In this document: one piece after another, positions 43,060 through 50,247 of the stretch | Numbering within the stretch: the stretch's first letter is position 1 | Layout: the number at the start of each line of letters is the position of its first letter | Source: Spirochaetales bacterium | Lineage (GTDB): Bacteria > Spirochaetota > Spirochaetia > DSM-2461 | Assembly (NCBI GenBank): GCA_016936555.1 | Contig: JAFGXR010000107.1 | Span: 1-61,307, forward strand | Reading direction: 5' to 3' | Length of the DNA: 61,307 nucleotides | Translations under genes and position numbers: made by a program | Notes under the pieces: generated by a model | Databases searched by the model: none | What the model was told of the DNA's origin: nothing | What the model saw: only the letters and a program-made list of their open reading frames with translations

Positions 43060-43553
43060 CTATGACTTCTTCCAGGAATGGATCATTGAGAGCAGATCAA
43101 TCGTATGATCAATAAGAGAAAGGTCTCCTTCTTCGCCATGACCGGGCACAACAATCCGGGCTTCCGGAAATGTCTCTTTCAGGTTTTGAAGCGAATCGGG
43201 CCAATGGTCCAGATCGGCATCATCCATATTGCCCGGCATTCTGTTTGACAGTGCTTTGACGGAACAGCCGCCGAAGAGTATCTTCTGCCCCGGCAGCCAG
43301 ACAGCCATGCTGTCTGTTCGTCGTTCCAGGGGGTGTCGATCAGTATCAGCTGTTCGTCGGAAACAAGAGCCAGTCCGTTGGCCGAAACCGGACCCCAGAG
43401 GGGGATATCAATTGAGGAAACATGGATCCACACCCGGGGGGCCAGCTCTTTCAGGTAGAGATCCTGTCTCCCCTTAATTTCTACAATCTGGCTGTAAAGA
43501 GGGGAAAAGAGGAAGAGGCAGCCGGCTATTGCCGGGAACATTTTTGAATGCAT
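43060..43553 (-). pseudogene. Subclass-B1-like metallo-beta-lactamase, internally deleted
   Basis: The first frame (43553 to about 43310) has a signal peptide and a B1 N-terminus (VEIKGRQDLYLKELAPRVWI, VSANGLALVSDEQLILIDTP). The second frame (43308-43060) resumes at AVWLPGQKILFGGCSVKAL and runs to the C-terminal PGHGEEGD, which carry the C221 and H263-type ligands. About 85-90 residues holding the H-x-H-x-D motif and the H196-type ligand are missing, and the halves are out of frame. The junction lies on CAGACAG-ccatg-CTGTCTG (43298-43316). The product cannot bind two zinc ions. Confidence 0.8.
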
Positions 43554-43604
43554 CAGTTTATTATAGAACTAATTTATTTTTAATCCAGAAATATGTGACA
43601 TTTC

Positions 43605-43633
43605 TTGCCTGGTCCTGCCCGGTTGATTAAAAT
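43605..43633 (+). promoter_or_regulatory. Leaderless-type promoter of the beta-helix lipoprotein operon
   Basis: TTGCCT (43605-43610), 17-bp spacer, TAAAAT (43628-43633), six bases, ATG at 43640. No ribosome site. Confidence 0.6.
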
Positions 43634-43639
43634 GAAATT

Positions 43640-45157
43640 ATGTATGCAGCAAAAAGAACGATTGTCTTTTTCTCTCTTCTTGTATTCCTTCTATCCTGTA
43701 AATCCCAGATTCTGCCCGATGACAGTTCCGATTCCGAACCCATCGAATACGCCGGTCCTCCCCGGTTTGCCCAATCAGGCGGAGATACCTATTATATCGA
43801 TCCGTCGACAGGTGACGATTCTAATGGGGGAACAGGTCCCGATTCAGCTTTTGCGAGCTTTGCTCCGGTCAACAGCAATACCTTGCCGCCCGGTACGACG
43901 ATCCTGCTGAAACGGGGGGAAGTCTTTACAGGTCCTCTGTATCCCGGCAGCGGGGAAGAGGGGAATTACATTCGATATGGTGCCTATGGAACCGGAGAGA
44001 AGCCTCTTCTCATCGGGGCCGATGAATTGACAACAGGCGGATCATGGACATATCTGGGAAACAGCCTCTGGTCCTGGTCCGTTCCCTTCTCTGTGGATAT
44101 CGGGCAGATCTACTTCGATGAAGGAATCCTGCCGGGCGATAAGAAATGGGCATCAGGGGATCTCGGCGTAGACGGCGATTTTTATATCGACAGGAATTCG
44201 GGTATTCTCTATCTCTACTCATCCTCCGATCCCCTGTCGGCCTATTCTTCCATTCTGGCGGCCCGGACGGAGCACATTATCAATTTCAGCGGCAGCTCTT
44301 ATGTCCTTTTTGAAAACCTGTCGCTCCGGTACGGCGGAGCCCACGGTTTCGGCGGGGGGAATACGGACCATCTCATCATTCAGGATTGCGATTTCTCCTA
44401 TATCGGAGGCGGGTGGCTTTCCGGCACCGATCATATCCGCTACGGCAACGGAATCGAGTTCTGGGGCAATGCGTCCAATCATCTGGTGCAGCGCAACACT
44501 TTCACGGAGATATACGATACGGCTCTAACAAACCAGAATCACACGACAAGGGCCGACCAGCACAATATTTATTACATGAACAATATTATAAGCCGCTGCG
44601 GACTGGCCTCTTTCGAGGTCTGGAACAGGCCTTCCTCTTCTCGGACGGCTCATATCTATTTCGTCCATAACACCTCGTACAATCCCGGATTCGGATGGGG
44701 CGCCGAGAGGGAGGACAGAAATTACTTTCATATCGCCCTTTTTTATCACGAAGCGGAAACAGATGATATCATTATAAAAGGAAACATTTTCTATTCATCT
44801 GCCACTCCGGCCGGAGCATTGTATAACGTCCTCCTCTATGGTGAAAACCAGGTCGGCTGGTTTTCCGGAATGCAGCTGAATTCCAATCTCTGGTTTGTTC
44901 CCGACGCGCCAGCCTTCGGATTCAAAAATGGAGACGCCTATTCTCTGTATGACAATCTGGAAGCTTTAAAAGCCGCAACGGGAAAAGGGGCGGACGGCCT
45001 CTGGGGCGAACCTGATTTTACCGATGCCTCCACCGGGGATTTTTCTCTGACCGACAGTTCTCCCGCAAGGAATCTGGTCCCCGAAACGGATTTCCGGACC
45101 AGCGATTATTCGGGGAATAACCTCTCCTATCCCTCTTCAGCGGGAGCCCTGGAATGA
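43640..45157 (+). CDS. Right-handed beta-helix lipoprotein
   Basis: 505 residues. The lipoprotein signal ends LLSCKS (Cys about 20). Residues 50-90 hold the DUF1565-like opening (YYIDPSTGDDSNGGTGPDSA), typical before parallel beta-helices. Repeats such as HLIIQDCDFSYIGGGW and HLVQRNTFTEIYDTAL build the helix up to about residue 400. Such proteins bind or cleave polysaccharides (pectate or alginate lyases, for instance). Catalytic residues are not identifiable, so the activity is open. The stop overlaps the start of a Crp/Fnr regulator (ATGA). Confidence 0.82.
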   Translation: MYAAKRTIVFFSLLVFLLSCKSQILPDDSSDSEPIEYAGPPRFAQSGGDTYYIDPSTGDDSNGGTGPDSAFASFAPVNSNTLPPGTTILLKRGEVFTGPLYPGSGEEGNYIRYGAYGTGEKPLLIGADELTTGGSWTYLGNSLWSWSVPFSVDIGQIYFDEGILPGDKKWASGDLGVDGDFYIDRNSGILYLYSSSDPLSAYSSILAARTEHIINFSGSSYVLFENLSLRYGGAHGFGGGNTDHLIIQDCDFSYIGGGWLSGTDHIRYGNGIEFWGNASNHLVQRNTFTEIYDTALTNQNHTTRADQHNIYYMNNIISRCGLASFEVWNRPSSSRTAHIYFVHNTSYNPGFGWGAEREDRNYFHIALFYHEAETDDIIIKGNIFYSSATPAGALYNVLLYGENQVGWFSGMQLNSNLWFVPDAPAFGFKNGDAYSLYDNLEALKAATGKGADGLWGEPDFTDASTGDFSLTDSSPARNLVPETDFRTSDYSGNNLSYPSSAGALE

Positions 45158-45747
45158 GCGGCGGCCTCGAAGCATTTATCAGGGATATGATGCCTGATAT
45201 TACCCCCGATCAGCTGCGGGAGCTCGCGGAAGCGCTGCCGGTGATTGAACATCGCCGCGGCACAATCCTGGTCAGACAGGGAGACGCGGCTGAGGACTGC
45301 TATTTTGTCCTGAAAGGGTGCCTCCGGCTTTTTCATACCGATGAGGAGGGGAATGAACATACGGCGGAACTCTACACGGAGCTGCAGTCTCTGACCATCT
45401 TCGAAAGCTATAAAGAGGGCAAACCATCTCCCTATTCTGTGGAATGTGTGGAGGACTGCCTGCTCCTGGAAGGTGACATGCAGAATGAAGAGGAGATGAA
45501 CCGGAAGTTCCCTTTTCTGCAGGATATTGTCCGCTCCGCCCTGGAATCGAACCTCGCGTCGGGGCAGATGGATATGGCCCTCTTCCGGTCATCCAGTCCT
45601 GAACGGCGCTACCTCCAGCTTCTGGAGAAGCGCCCCGGACTGGCCGGCCGCGTGCCCCAGCACCAGCTGGCCAGCTATCTGGGGATAACTCCCGAGTCCT
45701 TAAGCCGCCTCAAGAAGAGGCTTTACGGCGGGAAAAAGCAACCGTAA
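45154..45747 (+). CDS. Crp/Fnr-family transcriptional regulator
   Basis: 197 residues: a cyclic-nucleotide-binding-like beta-roll (10-120; RRGTILVRQGDAAEDCYFVL) and a helix-turn-helix (about 165-192; QHQLASYLGITPESLSRLKK). The phosphate-binding RAA-type loop for cAMP is not evident, and there is no Fnr Cys cluster. It matches the Crp-like group often found next to DUF4386 genes; here the convergent neighbour is exactly that. It is translationally coupled to the beta-helix lipoprotein. Confidence 0.88.
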   Translation: MSGGLEAFIRDMMPDITPDQLRELAEALPVIEHRRGTILVRQGDAAEDCYFVLKGCLRLFHTDEEGNEHTAELYTELQSLTIFESYKEGKPSPYSVECVEDCLLLEGDMQNEEEMNRKFPFLQDIVRSALESNLASGQMDMALFRSSSPERRYLQLLEKRPGLAGRVPQHQLASYLGITPESLSRLKKRLYGGKKQP

Positions 45748-46393
45748 GAAGCCATATGGCCAGCAGCATCTCCGCAGAGGCCATGGGAAGGGAAAGCACT
45801 TTCTCCAGTAGAGCCGCTACCGTTTCAAAGCGGGGTCCGCTGTTATCGAGCAGGTGAATCAGGCTGTAGGCCGGTCCGGCGATGATCAGAAGTCCGGAGA
45901 GGATGAGGGGAACAAAGCCGCTTCTGAAAGCCGCGACGGCCAGCAGGGACAGGTGAAATCCGAAAACGATCAGGCCGACAGACCATATCCGGGCGAAGAG
46001 GCTTATGTTTTCATAGGCGACCTCCGGATCTGAAGCTCTGAAAAGAAAGATTATGGCTGTTGCCAGAAGAGCGCTGTAAATCAGCCGGAAAACTGCTGTA
46101 CTCAGGCTCAGTCTGTATCCTGAAGTTTTAAAAAAACGGAACAGCTTGAAAGAGACGATTATATCGGTGAGAAGAATCACCAGCCAGAGTGCGATTTCCA
46201 TCGATAGCAGGCCGGGATTCAACAGGACAGCCCTGTTTGTCGCCTCAGGGCTCTCCGGAATATAGAGCTGACCGTGAATGGCACCGTAGGCGATCCCGGC
46301 GGCAACAGCCATGATAATCAGGCTGAAACCTGACCAGAGTGCGGCGTTTTTCTGTTCTTTTACGAAAATATGTTTCTCTTTAATTGATTTCAT
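45710..46393 (-). CDS. DUF4386 membrane protein
   Basis: 227 residues with six predicted membrane segments (about 18-38, 58-80, 96-116, 128-150, 155-175 and 205-222) and the DUF4386 pattern (NAALWSGFSLIIMAVAAGIA and LSLSTAVFRLIYSALLATAI). Function unknown; the family commonly sits beside Crp/Fnr regulators, as here. The start at 46393 follows GGGAG; an ATG twelve codons earlier lacks one. The 3' end overlaps the regulator gene by 38 bp. Confidence 0.8.
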   Translation of the reverse strand: MKSIKEKHIFVKEQKNAALWSGFSLIIMAVAAGIAYGAIHGQLYIPESPEATNRAVLLNPGLLSMEIALWLVILLTDIIVSFKLFRFFKTSGYRLSLSTAVFRLIYSALLATAIIFLFRASDPEVAYENISLFARIWSVGLIVFGFHLSLLAVAAFRSGFVPLILSGLLIIAGPAYSLIHLLDNSGPRFETVAALLEKVLSLPMASAEMLLAIWLLTVAFSRRKASS

Positions 46394-46451
46394 ATTATTA
46401 ACTCCCGTATTTCTCATTGTTAAGTCCAATATAGTGTAAAGGAAATTCCCC

Positions 46452-46478
46452 TGTCATTGACGAAAGTTAAGAATGACA
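46452..46478. promoter_or_regulatory. Inverted repeat between DUF4386 and S1-domain genes
   Basis: TGTCATT (46452-46458) and AATGACA (46472-46478) are perfect complements 13 bp apart, in the divergent promoter region. It may be an operator; the spacing is wide for a standard Crp/Fnr site. Confidence 0.3.
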
Positions 46479-46567
46479 TTTTCCAGTCAATTGAAGTAAT
46501 CCTCAGGAAAAGGTATGCTTATGGTCGCACATCTTTTTTGGTAAAATAATCGGGAGGTTTTAAATAT

Positions 46568-47713
46568 ATGGAAAATATGGAAAATGAAGATTTCGCGACG
46601 ATGTTCGAGAACAGCTATTCAGACATGGAAACGCTTGAACCGGGTCAGCAGATCGAGACGACAGTTATCTCCATTGCGGGAGAGACAGTCTTTCTCCAGC
46701 TGAGCGGAAAGAGCGAAGGGGTTCTCGACGCGGGCGAAGTAACCGACAAAGAGGGAAACCTCACGGTCAAAGAAGGCGATGCCATAAAGGCGTACTTCCT
46801 CTCTTCCCGGAATGGGGAGATGCGTTTCACCACAAAAATCAGCGGCGAAGAGGCTAATGACGAAGTCCTGGAAAATGCCTATCGGAATTCCATTCCTGTG
46901 GAAGGCCTGGTTCAGAAAGAGATCAAAGGCGGTTTCGAAGTTAAGATCGGGAATTCCAGAGCGTTCTGTCCCTATTCCCAGATGGGTCTGAAAAGGGTGG
47001 AAAACGCCGCGGAATATGTAGGTCAGCACCTCACTTTTAAAATTACCGAGTTCGGAGAAAAAGGACGGAACATCCTCGTCTCCAACAGAGTCATTCTCGA
47101 AGAGGAAAGACAGCAGCAGATCGGGGAACTGAAAAAAGAGCTGAAAGTGGGAACTGTTGTCAAAGCGACGGTCCTGTCTCTTCAGGGCTTCGGAGCTTTT
47201 GTCGATGTCCGGGGATTCCAGGCTCTTCTGCCCATTTCTGAAATAAGCCGGACGAGAATCAATGATATTTCCGCGGTTCTCTCCGAAGGACAGGAGATCG
47301 AAGCGGCCATAATCAGCGTCGACTGGGAAAAGGAGCGCATGTCCGTTTCCATGAAAGAGCTGATAGCAGACCCCTGGGATACGGCCTCAGAGAAATACAG
47401 GCCGGGAACCCGCCATGAAGGAAAAGTCGTGCGGATCACCGATTTCGGCGCATTCGTGACCCTGGAGCCGGGACTGGACGGACTGGTTCACATTTCCGAC
47501 CTCAAAGGGGAATCGAGAGATAACCATCCCCGGGATATCGTAAAAAACGGACAGACTCTGGCCGTTGAAATCAATTCCGTTGACCGGGAGAAGAAGAGAA
47601 TCTCTCTCAAGCAGGTTTCTTCTCTGAAAGAGGATGAATCGGTAAAGAAATATATGGAGAGCGAATCCGATACCTACAACCCTTTTGCGGATTTCTTTAA
47701 AGATAAGAAATAA
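46568..47713 (+). CDS. Four-S1-domain RNA-binding protein (ribosomal S1-like)
   Basis: 381 residues with four S1 domains (about 22-95, 107-175, 190-260 and 275-350). The third and fourth are the most canonical (VKATVLSLQGFGAFVDVRGF and HEGKVVRITDFGAFVTLEPG). The size and number of domains fit the short S1 or S1-like proteins that bind mRNA; whether this is the ribosomal S1 needs the rest of the genome. GGGAGG lies 10 nt before the ATG, and TTATGG-17-TAAAAT (46519-46547) may be its promoter. Confidence 0.87.
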   Translation: MENMENEDFATMFENSYSDMETLEPGQQIETTVISIAGETVFLQLSGKSEGVLDAGEVTDKEGNLTVKEGDAIKAYFLSSRNGEMRFTTKISGEEANDEVLENAYRNSIPVEGLVQKEIKGGFEVKIGNSRAFCPYSQMGLKRVENAAEYVGQHLTFKITEFGEKGRNILVSNRVILEEERQQQIGELKKELKVGTVVKATVLSLQGFGAFVDVRGFQALLPISEISRTRINDISAVLSEGQEIEAAIISVDWEKERMSVSMKELIADPWDTASEKYRPGTRHEGKVVRITDFGAFVTLEPGLDGLVHISDLKGESRDNHPRDIVKNGQTLAVEINSVDREKKRISLKQVSSLKEDESVKKYMESESDTYNPFADFFKDKK

Positions 47714-48115
47714 TCGATTATTCGCCTTCGCTGAGGTTTTTCTATCCTCGTCCCGCCCTTTTCTCCCTCCAACAGTTCGGAGGGTGAAAGGGGTTAATAT
47801 CAAGCCCTGCCGGAAAAGTTCCAGTTTTCTGGAAACGGGAGCATTGCAGAGGATAGTCGCTGTGAATATATTGATTCCGTCAAGCCTTAAGGCTAAAACG
47901 TCTTCGCCTGTTTTTTTCACGGCATCGTTAAAATTTTTAAGATCTGCATTTTCAAGAATTATTGTAAGAGGATGATTCACTTCTGAACTCCGTTAAATAT
48001 ATTACATCGTTACGATGTTTAAAAGTATACTCCCGGGTATTATCAATTTCAACTTATTTTCAACTGGAAAAATTTCTGCAGGTGGATTCTGCCTCTGGCT
48101 GTTATAATCAGGTTT
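47714..48115. other. 402-bp intergenic region with hairpins and a possible small gene
   Basis: It starts with a weak CCTT-cgct-GAGG stem and five T (47725-47741), possibly the terminator of the S1-domain gene. Next is a longer hairpin (CCCTTTTCTCCCTCC 47756-47770 with GGAGGGTGAAAGGGG 47779-47793), similar in wording to the dctP-dctQ repeat. On the minus strand a GTG at 47980 with GGAG at good spacing opens about 65 protein-like codons (MNHPLTIILENADLKNFNDA) before reading into low-quality sequence and then antisense to the S1-domain gene. That may be a gene remnant. Confidence 0.4.
48004..48018. promoter_or_regulatory. Perfect palindrome ACATCGT-T-ACGATGT
   Basis: Seven-base perfect arms around a single central base, between the minus-strand GTG frame at 47980 and the acetyltransferase gene at 48116. 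The symmetry and position suggest a repressor operator. Confidence 0.45.
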
Positions 48116-49048
48116 ATGGAAATTACGAGAATTGCCGGTAAAGATGTTCCTCATTCCATACTGTACCTGGCCGATGAGGATGATGATCAGATAGGAAAAT
48201 ACAGGGATTCGGCGCTCTTCTGGGCTGCCCGGGAAGATGGTAAAATCGTCGGTTCGATCGGTCTGGCCGAATTGAGTCCGGTTCAGGCTGAAATAGTCTC
48301 GGTTGCTGTGCTGGAGGAATATCAGAACCGCCATTTCGGTTCGCAGCTTGTGGAAACCGCTTTGGCGTATTGTAAAGAAGAGGGTTTTGAAGTCGTTCTT
48401 ATAAAGACGGGGAACTGCGGCCTTTCCCAGATCGGTCTCTATCAGAAGTGCGGTTTCCGGATCGATTCGGTTAACAGGGATTATTTTTCCGGAAAATACG
48501 AAGCGTCCATCTATGAAAATGGAATCCGCTGCTGCGATCAGGTCGTTTTATCTTACCGCATCTACGGTGATGAGGAAAGAAAATCCCTTATAGACCATTA
48601 CTGGAGCAGATTTACTGCTTCATATCCCCGCTATAAAGGCAGCCCCTATGAAGTCTGGAATTTCTGTTATGGAGAGTATCTTCCCGATCTGCTGATCGGA
48701 CTGGTCAAAACAGGTCGGAAGAAGGGAACTTCTTCGGCTCTCGAATTATACGGACCGGGAGAAAAAGTTCCGGCGGAGGGAGATCTTTCCATAATTACCT
48801 ATGGAAACGGCCTGCCGGGATGCATCATCAGAACAGTCGAAACAAGAGTGAAGAAATTCTGTGATATAGGCGCCGAAGAAGCCCGGCTCGAAGGTGAGGG
48901 CGATCTCTCTCTCAATTTCTGGCGGGAAGTTCACAAAAACTTCTTTTCTCTGGAATACAAAGAGGAGGGTAAAATCTTTTCGGAAGATATCCCCGTCCTC
49001 TTTGAGCGCTTTGAAGTTATCTATGATGAAGACCGCAAAGGATTCTGA
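48116..49048 (+). CDS. GNAT acetyltransferase-ASCH domain fusion
   Basis: 310 residues. Residues 1-150 are a GNAT domain (VSVAVLEEYQNRHFGSQLVE for the CoA loop; GLYQKCGFRIDSV). Residues 155-310 are an ASCH domain (YPRYKGSPYEVWNFCYGEYL, KKGTSSALELYGPGEKVPAE and LSLNFWREVHKNFF), a fold linked to RNA or nucleoside recognition. The two parts suggest an acetyltransferase directed to an RNA- or nucleoside-linked target. An extended -10 (TGT-TATAAT, 48103-48108) ends 7 nt before the ATG, with no ribosome site. Confidence 0.83.
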   Translation: MEITRIAGKDVPHSILYLADEDDDQIGKYRDSALFWAAREDGKIVGSIGLAELSPVQAEIVSVAVLEEYQNRHFGSQLVETALAYCKEEGFEVVLIKTGNCGLSQIGLYQKCGFRIDSVNRDYFSGKYEASIYENGIRCCDQVVLSYRIYGDEERKSLIDHYWSRFTASYPRYKGSPYEVWNFCYGEYLPDLLIGLVKTGRKKGTSSALELYGPGEKVPAEGDLSIITYGNGLPGCIIRTVETRVKKFCDIGAEEARLEGEGDLSLNFWREVHKNFFSLEYKEEGKIFSEDIPVLFERFEVIYDEDRKGF

Positions 49049-49123
49049 TTAGAGTCTCTCGGGCCTTCGCTCCTTTTCATTCTTCTTCTCATTGCGAGAA
49101 TGAAATAAGACCGGTCTGGATTC

Positions 49124-49152
49124 TTGACAATCACAACCAGCTCCTCAATAGT
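49124..49152 (+). promoter_or_regulatory. Promoter of the AEC carrier gene
   Basis: Consensus TTGACA (49124-49129), 17 bp, AATAGT (49147-49152), six bases to the ATG at 49159, no ribosome site. Confidence 0.45.
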
Positions 49153-49158
49153 GTATAT

Positions 49159-50100
49159 ATGTTCAATACACTATCCCGGTTCGTACCCCTTTTCCTCATT
49201 ATGTTCATCGGCTACATCCTGCGCCGGCGTGAGATCCTGACAGACTCAGTTATCGCCGGTTTAAAGAAGATCGTCGTAACCGTCGCTCTGCCTTCGGTGC
49301 TCTTTCTCTCCTTTCTGACAATGTCAATCGAGGCAAAGGCTCTCTGGCTCTTTGCCGGAACCTTTATTCTCTGCATCCTGCTCTATCTCTACGGGTTTTT
49401 TCTGAACCGGACGAAGCTCTGCGCTTATCCGCTGTCTCCTTTCTTTTTTACGGGCTTCGAGTTCGGCATGGTGGGGATCGCCCTTTTTTCCGGGATATTC
49501 GGTTCGGAAAACCTCCATTACATACTTCTAATTGGATTGGGCCATGAGTTCTTCATCTGGTTTTTCTATGCGCCTCTTCTCGAATCAAAGGAGAAGGGGA
49601 CTGTTGATGCCGGGCTCATCATCCTGAATTTTTTCAAATCGCCCATTATCATTGCCATTCTGTCGGCTTTATTCTTCAATCTGACCGGATTGTACGATCT
49701 TGTAGCGGACAAAGCTCCAGCCCTTCTCATTGCACAGACCCTTGAAATGCTGGCCGCTATCGTGACACCTCTGATCCTTCTGGTTCTGGGGTCGAATCTC
49801 CAATTCAGCACCATCCCCTTCAAAAAGGGATTTCACCTTATAGCCTTCCGCTATGGGGGTGTTCTGATCGGAGCGGCGGGGCTCGCATTCTTTACAAACC
49901 GCTTCGTCATGCCCGTCGATTCGATGATGCTCTACGCCTTTATCACTTTCTTCCTGCTGCCTCCGCCTTTTATCATTCCCGTCTTTCTCGGGGAAAAGCA
50001 TGTTGAGGAGAGCCGGTTCTACAACAGCATCCTGATTCTGGCTACGGTGGTGACTCTGGTTGTATTTCCGATAGTATTATCTTTCATGGGGATGATTTAG
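49159..50100 (+). CDS. AEC-family transporter
   Basis: 313 residues, ten predicted membrane segments, and the auxin-efflux-carrier pattern: GYILRRREILTDSVIAGLKK, VTVALPSVLFLSFL and LQFSTIPFKKGFHLIAFRYG. Bacterial relatives move malate, malonate or other organic acids. No substrate clue adjoins. The 110-bp gap upstream holds the hairpin TTTCATTCT/AGAATGAAA (49075-49105) and then the promoter. Confidence 0.88.
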   Translation: MFNTLSRFVPLFLIMFIGYILRRREILTDSVIAGLKKIVVTVALPSVLFLSFLTMSIEAKALWLFAGTFILCILLYLYGFFLNRTKLCAYPLSPFFFTGFEFGMVGIALFSGIFGSENLHYILLIGLGHEFFIWFFYAPLLESKEKGTVDAGLIILNFFKSPIIIAILSALFFNLTGLYDLVADKAPALLIAQTLEMLAAIVTPLILLVLGSNLQFSTIPFKKGFHLIAFRYGGVLIGAAGLAFFTNRFVMPVDSMMLYAFITFFLLPPPFIIPVFLGEKHVEESRFYNSILILATVVTLVVFPIVLSFMGMI

Positions 50101-50130
50101 CCATTTGAAAAGCCTTTCGGGAGTCGTTTT

Positions 50131-50212
50131 ACTTATAGAAATATCTTAATTTAGATAAAACAACCTATTAGAATATTCTATTTCACCCAAAATAACCTAT
50201 TGAAATATCCAA
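50131..50212 (+). repeat. Three direct repeats with an exact 32-bp period
   Basis: Copies start at 50131 (ACTTATAGAAATATCTTA), 50163 (ACCTATTAGAATATTCTA) and 50195 (ACCTATTGAAATATCCAA). The 32-bp period is about three helical turns. They lie 36-117 bp upstream of the AAA_14 gene. Three units without spacers or cas genes are not a CRISPR. Confidence 0.6.
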
Positions 50213-50247
50213 AGGCTGTGAGATAATTAATATTGTAAGGATATATT

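Noticed and set aside
49075-49105. Intrinsic terminator after the GNAT-ASCH gene
   Set aside because: TTTCATTCT/AGAATGAAA forms a stem, but no U-run follows on either strand.
50131-50212. Short CRISPR array
   Set aside because: Repeats are degenerate, only three units, the 32-bp period includes the spacer, and there are no cas genes.
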